DNA of 64,000 nucleotides. Source: Paraburkholderia bryophila (GTDB taxonomy: Bacteria > Pseudomonadota > Gammaproteobacteria > Burkholderiales > Burkholderiaceae). The stretch lies in the NCBI RefSeq assembly GCF_003269035.1, contig NZ_QLTK01000015.1:100918-164917 (forward strand), given 5' to 3'. A program made the position numbers and the translations under genes. The notes below the pieces were generated by a model, which saw only the letters and a program-made list of their open reading frames with translations, did not search any database and was not told the origin of the DNA. Below, one piece after another: positions 48,556-56,614 of this stretch (position 1 is its first letter; each line of letters starts with the position of its first letter).

Positions 48556-48704
48556 TTAGGCGCGCAGCCACGCCATCGCATCGCATACCGACTGATAGTC
48601 TGGGATCGCGGCCCTATAAACGTCATCTGCAAGCCCAGCCATAAGGGCTCTTTGGGCTGCACTGGTCTTTGCTATTCCAAGGTGAGCCTCAATCGCGCCC
48701 TTTT
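48556..48704 (-). pseudogene. Out-of-frame C-terminus of the OLD nuclease
   Basis: In the frame shifted by one base, the minus strand reads KGAIEAHLGIAKTSAAQRAL, then MAGLADDVYRAAIPDYQSVC and DAMAWLRA before TAA at 48556-48558. WKKGAIEAHLGI is the usual OLD-family C-terminal motif, so this is the true end of the protein. One missing base in the CCC/TTTT runs at 48698-48704 explains the break; it could be a mutation or a base-calling error. Confidence 0.75.
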
Positions 48705-50327
48705 CCATATCCACACGCCAATGGTCTTCAGTTCCTGATGAAGCCTTGCGATGGGGGGAATCGCGTTAGTGTGCCTCGCAAGTATCTCGAAGGCGGCGGC
48801 AGCCGAGACTCCGTTGTGCTTGGTGGGAAGCCCATCCGCATCTAGCCCGATATGACCATCGTCCCTCAACTCAACGAGAATCGCCTTGCATACGGCAAGG
48901 TCCACATGCGCCGGATCGAGGAGTCCTTTGACCGGAGCTATCCTAAATGCGAAATCTAGGTCGACGATCGTCTTGCAGGGCACTCCCATTGCTCTGAGAA
49001 CCTTCATCGTGTCGGGGATATTGGGTGTGCCTCCTACATCCACTAACCCGATCTTGTCTTCGTCAGGTGTAACCCCAAATGCATCGTGAAAGGCTGCGGG
49101 CAGGATGGTGCGCTCAGTCTTACCCTCCGTGATTACGACACGCTCAGAGAACAAGATTTTGCTCGAGTTCGAGAGGGCGAAAAGCGTTTCCGATTGATGA
49201 TCAGCATCATCAATCGCTTCCATCACTGCGTCCTTGATCCGCGGATAACATTTTGTTCCTCCCGCAGCGCTCCTGCGGATCAGGAGGGTGTTCGGCGCGT
49301 CTGAACGCGAAATCATGTTAGCCGAATGCGTCGTGATGATCACCTGATAGCCGTCCCCGGCTAGGCGACTCAAGGCTGCACGCACGACTTCTATGGCCTG
49401 TGGGTGCAAGTAGAGTTCGGGCGCGTCGATGAGGAGAAGCGCCGTTCTACCAGCGTTTCCTCCGCCTACCCTTCGAACCTCGGCCAGGCACTTGATGAGC
49501 GCTATCTGGATTGAGCGCTGCGTACCGTGTCCGAATGACGAGACGTCGCGGCCCTCCGGATCCTCGTATCCTTCTTCGAAAATCCGGATTGTCGCTGATT
49601 TCATAAAATCAGAAAACTCTGGAACGGGTATGTGTGTTTTTGCCGAGACGCCCGGGAATAGCTTCGACAGTTCGACTGCAATACGTCCGTCGAGGTCGAC
49701 CAGAGTTTCATCTTTTTCGTTGGCATTGGCGGATAGTCTTCTTCCAACCTCCCGGAGCGCCTCAGCAACGGCCGGCGAGTGTCTGTCTATGACCGGCGTC
49801 ATGATCTCTTTTAAGAGTTTGCCGATTGTCGTGCCACTGCCGAACTTTGCCACGTCCTCAGTCGCGTTCTCCATCGCGCCGACAAAGATGGGATCTGGAA
49901 ACAAGGCGCCGATTGCGGCGTCAATGCCCGCTGGATTCACCACCCATTCGTCTTGGCCGTTTTCCCGCTTGAGCACCTCGAAGCGTATTGTCGTAGCCGT
50001 CTGACTGGGTGTCATTTGAGTACGCCGAATACGTATGAGACCATCTACCACCAGCGGCTCGATGCGTCCCCGATGCGCGTTTCCGATCGCATCTAGGACC
50101 TCGCCCGTTATTCCGCATATCTCTGCCTCGACAACGACGGGCTGGTCTACCTGATGAAAATCTTCTGCGGGAAGGCTGGATCTTTTTATGATCCAGCCGA
50201 TGGCTCGAATGATGTTCGTCTTGCCAGCGTTGTTGTAGCCAACCAAGGGCGTGTAATGTGAGAGTGGGAACGATCCATTAGATATGGATTTAAAGTTCTC
50301 AATTAGGACCTCTGAAATGTGATGCAT
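48672..50327 (-). CDS. OLD-family ATP-dependent endonuclease (ATPase + TOPRIM), late frameshift
   Basis: The open frame encodes 551 residues. The N-terminal ABC-type ATPase has Walker A GYNNAGKTN (30-38), signature SSFGHGTQRS (263-272), Walker B LLLIDAPELYLHP (298-309; Ala where most relatives have Glu before Pro) and H-loop ITTHSAN. The C-terminal TOPRIM nuclease has VVITEGKTE (Glu401) and IVDLDFAF (Asp456, Asp458). OLD nucleases act in phage exclusion and in Gabija GajA. The frame veers off at about residue 542 (VWIWKRARLRLTLE), while the expected WKKG-x-IE continuation lies in another frame to 48556. No GajB-like helicase is adjacent. Confidence 0.85.
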   Translation of the reverse strand: MHHISEVLIENFKSISNGSFPLSHYTPLVGYNNAGKTNIIRAIGWIIKRSSLPAEDFHQVDQPVVVEAEICGITGEVLDAIGNAHRGRIEPLVVDGLIRIRRTQMTPSQTATTIRFEVLKRENGQDEWVVNPAGIDAAIGALFPDPIFVGAMENATEDVAKFGSGTTIGKLLKEIMTPVIDRHSPAVAEALREVGRRLSANANEKDETLVDLDGRIAVELSKLFPGVSAKTHIPVPEFSDFMKSATIRIFEEGYEDPEGRDVSSFGHGTQRSIQIALIKCLAEVRRVGGGNAGRTALLLIDAPELYLHPQAIEVVRAALSRLAGDGYQVIITTHSANMISRSDAPNTLLIRRSAAGGTKCYPRIKDAVMEAIDDADHQSETLFALSNSSKILFSERVVITEGKTERTILPAAFHDAFGVTPDEDKIGLVDVGGTPNIPDTMKVLRAMGVPCKTIVDLDFAFRIAPVKGLLDPAHVDLAVCKAILVELRDDGHIGLDADGLPTKHNGVSAAAAFEILARHTNAIPPIARLHQELKTIGVWIWKRARLRLTLE

Positions 50328-51142
50328 GCATTCCTCCTGCGGGGGTTGAGCAATTTACACAGTCATACTCAAGGGAATTTAATAATTTTTCTCGTTGTCC
50401 TCGCCGGTGCACGCACGAATAGCACGCTATACAGTTTTTCGTGAAGGCGTATTGGGGAAACTACCAAGTGCGTCCTCCTGTGGCTCCGTCGCGAGCGCAG
50501 TCAACGTCGGCAAAGCGCTAGTCGTCGACCGGCACCGCGTAACCGGCCTGCCTGTGACAGGCCGACCCCACCCGGCGCGCAGCAGATACGCCCCGGGGCG
50601 CGACGGGAACTATGTCCATGGATTGTCAATTGGCTCGCTCAGGAGCGAGGGAAGTGGCCCAAGGCGAGGCACCGTCCGTAGCCCGAACTGCTAGCGATGG
50701 TCGCTACTCGAGACGAAAGCAATTATCATGAGTGCGGTTTCGCCTTCCCGCCTATCAGTGGGCTCCGGTGCCGAACCGGCAACGGGGCCAGCGCCCGGCG
50801 AAGGGTCGCGCCGACGGACGTATTAAACTGCTTCTCAGCAGATGCATGTTCGATGGTCCCTGAACGTTGGTGCATACCGATGGCGAGCGAGCTTGCCGTC
50901 GTGATGAAGATGCAGAATATATCGATCAGAAGGCATCGATCCCACGGTCGCTCGCTGTGCCCCTCGGGGGACGGGGTGGTCGGGGGACGTGATAACGCAG
51001 ACATGGAGCGGAGCGTTGGATCAGGCGCAGAACCGTGAGCTTGGCCGCTTGATCCTGCAACTAGCACCCTGTGAATAAAATTGGCAAGCGACCGGTCAGC
51101 ATTTGAATGCTCACGTCGCCTCCATACATTACCCAAAATTCC
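50328..51142. other. Long gene-poor stretch between divergent defence genes
   Basis: About 815 bases between the OLD gene (minus) and the ATPase gene (plus). The left end is AT-rich (TTTAATAATTTTTCTC) and should hold the OLD promoter. A clean hairpin CGGCCTG/CAGGCCG lies at 50544-50564. Short frames on either strand have no recognisable features; a frame on the minus strand (50726-51136) has one hydrophobic stretch but no start signal. It may be an eroded gene. Confidence 0.5.
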
Positions 51143-53683
51143 ATGGATAATCTTCGCGAGAAGGACATCGTAGCCACCCGATTCTGGGACGATTTTCTGA
51201 GGCAGTCATATAACAACAGCGACACTCAGAAGACCAATACCTACCTGGAGGCATTGGTATGCCTCTATGTTCATGAGATTAGCCACCGGGCGCCAAATGG
51301 GAGTGACCTGGTTGAAGGACTACGCCAGGCGCGTATGTTGGAGCTTGAGCCATACTCAGATATCTCCAGTGACTCACAGATTCTCGGGTGGCTTCATGCC
51401 AGCGATCCGACCGAATTCCGGGCGCGCATGAATTGCGTCTTCTTGGTCGTCAGAACGGCGTTGACCCGCGACAAAGGCGATGAATTTCTTGTCGCGCAAA
51501 ATGATGAGAAATCGGCAGTCAGGCGATTCGAATTCGTGTTCCGATGGCTGCAATCCCGGGACGAGACGTTTATTGTGCCCACGTTCGATCTCGGCCTGAC
51601 ACGTCTAGCCGGATCTACCGTCGACGTCGCCCGGGAGGCTTTCTGCGCTCGATTAGCGGCAGAGCTTTTACCTCGTGGTAGCCGGACACTCGTAGATATG
51701 TTTGGAGTAACAGGTCAGTTCCCGATCCAGGCCTCACAGGCGCTCAGCGATGACATCCGAGTATTGACGACTGCACGCATCGATCGGCTCGGTCTCGCTC
51801 TGGAGATGCGTTTTCACATGGGCTCCATCCAGCATGAAGGGCTGGAATCCTCATCAGGGGCGCGTGGATTGTTCCATTGGCCGTACCACCACGTGGATCT
51901 GGCACTGATCAATCCTTCTTCGACACCCGCCCGCCGGGACGAAATGTATTCTTTGATGGGCGGGCGACCGTGGGAACGACCGCCATCTGCACTGAGTTAT
52001 GCTTACGACGCTATCTCCACTCAGGCACCGTTCGAGTTGATGCTTGTGATCGTCCCTCAAGTCGACGGTCGGTCAGTGCGTTGGCAGCTCAATGCCCGGC
52101 GGGAGCTTGTCAATCAGGGTTTCCTGGTGGCGGTCATTGATCTTCCGCAAAGTGCGAGTGATCAGAAGCGTGCACGGTTTTCGGCGTGGCTGATTCAGAG
52201 GGAGCGCCGGTCTTCCTCGTCGCATGACGGGAAGATTTTGTTCATCGACGCCGAGCCATTGGCGCGTCTTACGTTCAGTGATAGTGGGAAAGCCGTGGCA
52301 GCATTCATTGGACAACTGGTCACCATGTGCACCGACAATATCGCCTTCAAACGTTTGCCGTTTGAGCCGTCGGGGAAGGGCGAACATCTCCTCCAAAGCA
52401 TATTCGCTCGTGAATTTAGCTCGGGATATCGAGATGTCCCCGGGCTATGCCAGTTGGAAAACGTACACGCAATCGCTGACAAGGAATACAAACTTGTTGC
52501 ACACGAATATCTGCAATCGGTTTACGAAACAGACTTCTTGGCGAGAGTTGACAGAGCAAAGCTGAATTCGTGTCTTGACGAACCTGTTGTTACCGGGAAG
52601 CGGATCTACGTGATCGGAAACAACGGAGAAGGAAAGAGTCTTTTACTTCGGGATATCGCGCAGCAAACAGCCGTTGAGAAGAGGAAGGTGGTCGCGATTT
52701 CTTTCGGAGCGATCGATCGCTTCCCACGTTCGCTGAAAGGAGATGGCGCAAATTACTATACCTACATGGGGGCTCGTACGTCGGTTGCCGGAATCAACAT
52801 TCGCGATACTGCGATAAGCGCCGGAAGACTGATGCTCGATATCCACATGAATCCGGAGAAAAAAGAAATATTTGACGAGATCGCACAACTGACCGGATTC
52901 GAATCTGAGCAGTACCTTATTCCCATCAGCATCGGGAAAAACGCTCACGCAGACGGCGGTCTAATCGGCGGCATCGTTCGCTTGAACGCATACGAGCCAA
53001 TGGACCAGCAGCATGTCGCTGCATTGCAGCAATCCCGGGAGGAATCGCGCAAGTACAAATTGGGACTCAAACGTAAGCTCGACCACGGCAGCATTACGCC
53101 GTTCGATGAGCTCAGCTCAGGGGAGCAGCAGATCGTTATTCTCGCCGCAAAAATGGTTCTGCACGCGAACACAAGCACACTCTTTCTCATCGACGAGCCA
53201 GAGATCAGCCTCCACGTCAGTTGGCAGCGAGCTATCCCGAAGATCTTCACGACGATAGGGCGCAGGTTCCGTGCTGACGTGCTCGTTGCAACGCATTCAC
53301 CTATCCTCATCTCGGGTGCGCTTGAAATCGACGATTATTGCTTTGCGCTCCGCGATGGTACTGTTCAGCCGCTCGATCAGGAATCCCGGCGATCAGTCGA
53401 GACAGCCCTGTTCGAGGGATTCAGGACCTACACGACAAACAACAGAGAAGTTCACGAGCGATGTGCATCGCTCGTCGCCGAATTTATCGACGTAGCTAAC
53501 CGCGATCATGTTCCTGAAGATGTCGAACGAGACGTTCTCGGCCGGCTTGGTGAGATGAGACGCATAATCGAAGATGGCAAAAGCTTCGACAGCCGAGATA
53601 CCGCGGAAACAGACATTGATCTGATTGAGAAGGCCCGGGCTGCCATAACGGAGATCAGAAACATACAAGCGTCCCGTAACTAA
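51143..53683 (+). CDS. Methyltransferase-like/ABC-ATPase fusion protein (Septu PtuA-like ATPase)
   Basis: An 846-residue protein. The front half resembles an N6-adenine DNA methyltransferase of HsdM type but is degenerate: TLVDMFGVTGQFPIQA (about 182-198) stands in for motif I, VDLALINPSS (about 251-260) for the NPPF/Y catalytic motif, and RRELVNQGFLVAVIDLPQSA (about 319-338) matches the C-terminal N-R-x-x-L ... VIxLP element. The back half is an SMC/ABC-like ATPase: Walker A GNNGEGKS (492-499), signature LSSGEQQ (657-663), Walker B TLFLIDEPE (679-687), H-loop ATHSPIL (717-723). An ATG at 51107 is an alternative start. The HNH gene follows after 13 bases. Confidence 0.8.
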   Translation: MDNLREKDIVATRFWDDFLRQSYNNSDTQKTNTYLEALVCLYVHEISHRAPNGSDLVEGLRQARMLELEPYSDISSDSQILGWLHASDPTEFRARMNCVFLVVRTALTRDKGDEFLVAQNDEKSAVRRFEFVFRWLQSRDETFIVPTFDLGLTRLAGSTVDVAREAFCARLAAELLPRGSRTLVDMFGVTGQFPIQASQALSDDIRVLTTARIDRLGLALEMRFHMGSIQHEGLESSSGARGLFHWPYHHVDLALINPSSTPARRDEMYSLMGGRPWERPPSALSYAYDAISTQAPFELMLVIVPQVDGRSVRWQLNARRELVNQGFLVAVIDLPQSASDQKRARFSAWLIQRERRSSSSHDGKILFIDAEPLARLTFSDSGKAVAAFIGQLVTMCTDNIAFKRLPFEPSGKGEHLLQSIFAREFSSGYRDVPGLCQLENVHAIADKEYKLVAHEYLQSVYETDFLARVDRAKLNSCLDEPVVTGKRIYVIGNNGEGKSLLLRDIAQQTAVEKRKVVAISFGAIDRFPRSLKGDGANYYTYMGARTSVAGINIRDTAISAGRLMLDIHMNPEKKEIFDEIAQLTGFESEQYLIPISIGKNAHADGGLIGGIVRLNAYEPMDQQHVAALQQSREESRKYKLGLKRKLDHGSITPFDELSSGEQQIVILAAKMVLHANTSTLFLIDEPEISLHVSWQRAIPKIFTTIGRRFRADVLVATHSPILISGALEIDDYCFALRDGTVQPLDQESRRSVETALFEGFRTYTTNNREVHERCASLVAEFIDVANRDHVPEDVERDVLGRLGEMRRIIEDGKSFDSRDTAETDIDLIEKARAAITEIRNIQASRN

Positions 53684-53696
53684 GGCTACAACGAGA

Positions 53697-54467
53697 ATGA
53701 AAACAAAAAGCCAGCGACTTCGGCAACTTGCCGATGAGGGAAAAGTATTTTTTAAAACACCACATGGGACAAAGAAGCTGTCCAAAAGTGCCAAGAAGCT
53801 GTGGCGGCGTGAGCGAAAAATTTCGGAGAAGGGAAATGTTGACCGATGGGCTGCATTGCGGGACGTCAAACTGACCAAGAGCAATGGAAAGTCTCGCTCT
53901 TTTGGCGTCGAGATCCAGAAAGCTCTAAGAGATCACCTTGCTCGCCTTCAAAAAAACCGATGCTGCTACTGTCGTCGTTGGCTCCAAAATATTGCTCACG
54001 CGCGCCCCGTAGAGCACATATTCCCGCGTGATACATATCCGCGATTCTCGCTGCATTATTGGAATCTCGCGGCGGCCTGTCATGACTGCAACCAGCACAA
54101 GACAAACCATCCATGGGGATCGTGGCACAAACAGCGCTATCCTTCACCGGAATGCATAACCGATTTCTTTCATCCGAAATTTCACGACTACGACGCTCAC
54201 ATCCGGTATGTGCGTGTGGAAACGAACAGCATTTCCGTTGCAGTATATCTGGGTCTTTCTCCTCAAGGCCGGCAGCTTTGTCGCGATCTCCTTGGGTTCA
54301 TTTCGCAAGTCGACGCGCTAGTTAACAACAACCGTAGAATGTCGGAAGCCATCGTTAAGATCCAAGACTATGGCGGCAAGAGTGAGAACAGGATGGCAAC
54401 GCAACATGTCGATGAATTCCTTGGCGCGCTGAACAGCGCTGTGCACAGGCTAGCTCGCAGGCGCTGA
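53697..54467 (+). CDS. HNH endonuclease (Septu PtuB-like)
   Basis: A 256-residue protein. The HNH core reads LQKNRCCYCRRWLQ (zinc CxxC at about 85-88), VEHIFPRDTYPRF (catalytic His), YWNLAAACHDCNQHKTNH (metal Asn, second CxxC and final His), so both the zinc knuckles and the beta-beta-alpha-metal active site are complete. The N-terminal 70 residues are very basic (KKLSKSAKKLWRRERK), suited to nucleic-acid binding. It is 13 bases behind the ATPase fusion gene and must be cotranscribed; the ATPase-plus-HNH pairing is that of Septu. Confidence 0.87.
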   Translation: MKTKSQRLRQLADEGKVFFKTPHGTKKLSKSAKKLWRRERKISEKGNVDRWAALRDVKLTKSNGKSRSFGVEIQKALRDHLARLQKNRCCYCRRWLQNIAHARPVEHIFPRDTYPRFSLHYWNLAAACHDCNQHKTNHPWGSWHKQRYPSPECITDFFHPKFHDYDAHIRYVRVETNSISVAVYLGLSPQGRQLCRDLLGFISQVDALVNNNRRMSEAIVKIQDYGGKSENRMATQHVDEFLGALNSAVHRLARRR

Positions 54468-55031
54468 GGCCGACCCCGCTACTTTTCGGCTGTGCAATGG
54501 CCAACTAGGTACGACACGTCGACCAGCAGGCAATAACGATCGAGAGAAATCATGCTTGATTCGTGGGGCGGGTGCGGACGGCGCTCCGGTAATGAGGGAG
54601 GTTTGAGCAGCACCCTCGAGTAAAACTTGAAAACCAAATGGCGGCTTCGCAGTCTCTTGTCGCCGTCCCAGCCGGAGAAAAACTGCCGTTTGACCTAATC
54701 TCGGGCGATGTCGACAAAGCAAACCATAGCAGCCGTTCACCGATGGTCGCGCGAGCGGCTGCAATGGCCGATCAGCCGACGGATTCTGCGCTTCCCTCGC
54801 ACGCCGCGGCACCCGCCCTAGGAGGATTACCGTGATAAGGCGCGGGTTATCGCGGCTGGTACCGGACATTTGAATTCAGCTCAGACGTCGTGTCGCGCGA
54901 GCGACAAATTATGTTATGTCAAATGAACTTGCTAACCTTGGCTCGACGTTTCTTACAATTTGTAGCATTCCCTGCAATTTTGCAATGTTTACGTTAGATT
55001 TCGCGCCCTTCAAACTTCCAAGGGTCTCCGA
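54468..55031. other. Gene-poor stretch with two AT-rich palindromes
   Basis: No supported gene. TACAATTTGTA (54954-54964) and TGCAATTTTGCA (54973-54984) are short palindromes 8 bases apart, upstream of the HTH-protein gene at 55032, and look like repressor sites in its promoter. The rest resembles non-coding or eroded sequence. Confidence 0.5.
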
Positions 55032-55562
55032 GTGTTCGCAGAACAACTACATGGCGGTCTGCATGAGTTTCTGGAGCTGACTGGCGGCCTCTCAATCGCC
55101 GAGATCGCCAGAAAGCTGCGCTGTTGCTCGCGAACCATCCGCAATTACGTCGCCGGTCGCTCGCCAATCCCCTGGCATCGCATCGAACTGCTCCGCCTGC
55201 TAGCGCTTGACGCGCGCACGGCGCCTGAAAATCAGACCGTCCCGACACCTTCCGACGAACCTGCTGCAATCGCCAACATTGATCCAGACCCGGCAGCGCC
55301 AGACGTCCCGCCGGCTGAACTGCTCGCGGGGGTCGGCGTGTACGCGCCGCATTTCCTGTCGAGCCGACGCAGCTTCGCGCTTTACGTTCGTGGATGGAAT
55401 GTGGTCGAGAAAATCCGGTGTGCCAAGCGCGAAGGCAGGTTTTCCGCCGTGCTTGCGCGTTGGCATGAGCAGGCTGTCGAGCTGCCGCGCATGTGGCGCT
55501 CGGGGAGAATGTTTGCGGGCATCGGGCCGCCCGCTTACGTGGATGGAAAAACGGATTTATGA
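55032..55562 (+). CDS. Phage-type HTH hypothetical protein
   Basis: A 176-residue protein starting with GTG. Residues about 15-55 form an HTH (LSIAEIARKLRCCSRTIRNY, then VAGRSPIPWHRIELLRLL). A proline/aspartate-rich linker (about 65-100) leads into a second conserved-looking block, FLSSRRSFALYVRGWNVVEK, then LPRMWRSGRMFAGIGPPAYV, which I cannot assign. The style is that of small phage or plasmid proteins. Two palindromes precede it, so autoregulation is plausible. It is not obviously part of the ATPase/HNH operon (564 bases away). Confidence 0.65.
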   Translation: MFAEQLHGGLHEFLELTGGLSIAEIARKLRCCSRTIRNYVAGRSPIPWHRIELLRLLALDARTAPENQTVPTPSDEPAAIANIDPDPAAPDVPPAELLAGVGVYAPHFLSSRRSFALYVRGWNVVEKIRCAKREGRFSAVLARWHEQAVELPRMWRSGRMFAGIGPPAYVDGKTDL

Positions 55563-55599
55563 GTCGCTGACGGTGCCGGATCTGGTATGCGTTACCCGC

Positions 55600-55926
55600 T
55601 CAGAAGTCGAGCTGGTCCGCCGTGATGCCGAGCGCCGCCGCAATTTTTTCGCGCGAAGACTTACGCAACTTTTCGCTGCTTTCCTGTTGCGCGTAAGCCG
55701 ACTGGCTGACGCCCATACGCCTAGCGACTTCAACCTGCGTCAACCCCAGGTGTTCACGCCATGCGCGAGCCGGCGTTGCACCGTCCACGGTTGCGCTCAC
55801 GACTTCATGCGGGATCAGTTCGCGCTCGGCATCATGCCGGGCGATATATTCGGCGTATGGGATCACCACGTAGGCCGGCTTGCCGTCCGGGCCGTTGATC
55901 ACCTGAATGTTAGTACGTGCGTTCAT
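55600..55926 (-). CDS. XRE-family antitoxin
   Basis: A 108-residue antitoxin. The N-terminus (IQVINGPDGKPAYVVIPYAE) is a short toxin-neutralising or dimerising segment like those of Phd/RelB-type proteins; residues about 55-105 form the HTH (WREHLGLTQVEVARRMGVSQ, then SAYAQQESSEKLRKSSREKI). The gene overlaps the toxin by 17 bases and is translated second, so the order is toxin then antitoxin, as in HigBA. Confidence 0.9.
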   Translation of the reverse strand: MNARTNIQVINGPDGKPAYVVIPYAEYIARHDAERELIPHEVVSATVDGATPARAWREHLGLTQVEVARRMGVSQSAYAQQESSEKLRKSSREKIAAALGITADQLDF

Positions 55927-56164
55927 TGCGTTTCCTCACTTCCTCAATCTCGACGACGCGGATAGCGCCGTCCCAGTTGAACAAGACCCGGTAATTGCCG
56001 ACACGCAGCCGGTAGCCATGCTCATGATCGGTCAGGGCTTTGACGCTCAGGCAATCAGGCATTGCCGCCAGCGTACTGACTCCGTCACGAACCGCCACCT
56101 GGTGCTGCCGGTCAAGCTTGCGCAACTGTTTGGCCGCTTTCTGGGTCCACTTGATCGTGTTCAT
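55910..56164 (-). CDS. RelE/ParE-family toxin
   Basis: An 84-residue RelE-fold protein (MNTIKWTQKAAKQLRKLDRQ; LKxL-type start, core GYRLRVGNYRVLFNWDGAIR, C-terminal VEIEEVRKRNERTY). In relatives the basic residues and C-terminal Tyr/Arg cleave mRNA on the ribosome; here the Arg and Tyr are present. It is the first gene of the TA pair. The predicted transcription start coincides with the ATG and there is no ribosome-binding site. Confidence 0.91.
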   Translation of the reverse strand: MNTIKWTQKAAKQLRKLDRQHQVAVRDGVSTLAAMPDCLSVKALTDHEHGYRLRVGNYRVLFNWDGAIRVVEIEEVRKRNERTY

Positions 56165-56170
56165 GAAACG

Positions 56171-56198
56171 ATTATAAGTTTATTATAAGTTTTATCAA
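56171..56198 (-). promoter_or_regulatory. TA promoter with two 11-bp-spaced direct repeats
   Basis: ATTATAAGTT occurs at 56171-56180 and 56182-56191. On the minus strand this gives -35 TTGATA (56193-56198), a 16-base spacer and a perfect -10 TATAAT (56171-56176). The start of transcription would fall at about 56164, the first base of the toxin ATG. Confidence 0.7.
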
Positions 56199-56614
56199 GC
56201 GAAAACTTCTTTCTGGCCGTTATCGCATGCAGCATCGACGACATGGGCGCACTGCCAAAGCTGTTCGCTTCGGCTCACGCGCCGTACGTCCGGTTACCCC
56301 GATATTTTGGAGACGGCGGCCTGCCCGCTTTTCAGAACGCCGCCTACTAAACCTTAGGCGCGGCGGCCGTCTGCCGCCACCGGCAGCGAACGCCCCTGAA
56401 GAGACGATCAACTTTCTGCATAGCGGACATTCACGACTCGCCGGCAGCAGATGAAGGCCGTGCATCCCGCCCGGAAAGGGTCACCTCTCGATGTCGACGC
56501 TTCGTTCCATCGCTGCGTTTTCTAACGATATCGCCGGGCTGATCTTCGACCTAGCTCAGGCCGGTTGCCCCCATGGTGCCGACGTTCGAGAACTGGACGG
56601 CTCAATGTGCGCCG
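56199..56614. other. Eroded sequence right of the toxin-antitoxin pair
   Basis: About 415 bases with no supported gene. A plus-strand frame at 56227-56454 is arginine-rich and featureless. The motif AGCGGACATTCACGA (near 56422) recurs in similar form near 62713, suggesting shared dispersed or decayed sequence. Confidence 0.45.

Noticed and set aside
48698..48704. Programmed -1 ribosomal frameshift in the OLD nuclease
   Set aside because: The codons at the break (TGG AAA AGG) do not form a canonical X-XXY-YYZ slippery site; slipping would put the lysine tRNA on GAA. A lesion or sequencing error is simpler.
48672..50327. Complete Gabija system
   Set aside because: The OLD-type nuclease resembles GajA in layout, but no UvrD-like GajB helicase lies next to it.
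47990..54467. A retron (RNA hairpin plus PtuA/PtuB-like effectors)
   Set aside because: No reverse transcriptase with a YxDD motif is encoded on either strand in the window, and the hairpin is 3 kb from the ATPase with an opposing gene between.
54450..54869. 139-codon minus-strand gene after the HNH nuclease
   Set aside because: No start signal, no recognisable fold, proline/arginine-rich shadow-like composition.
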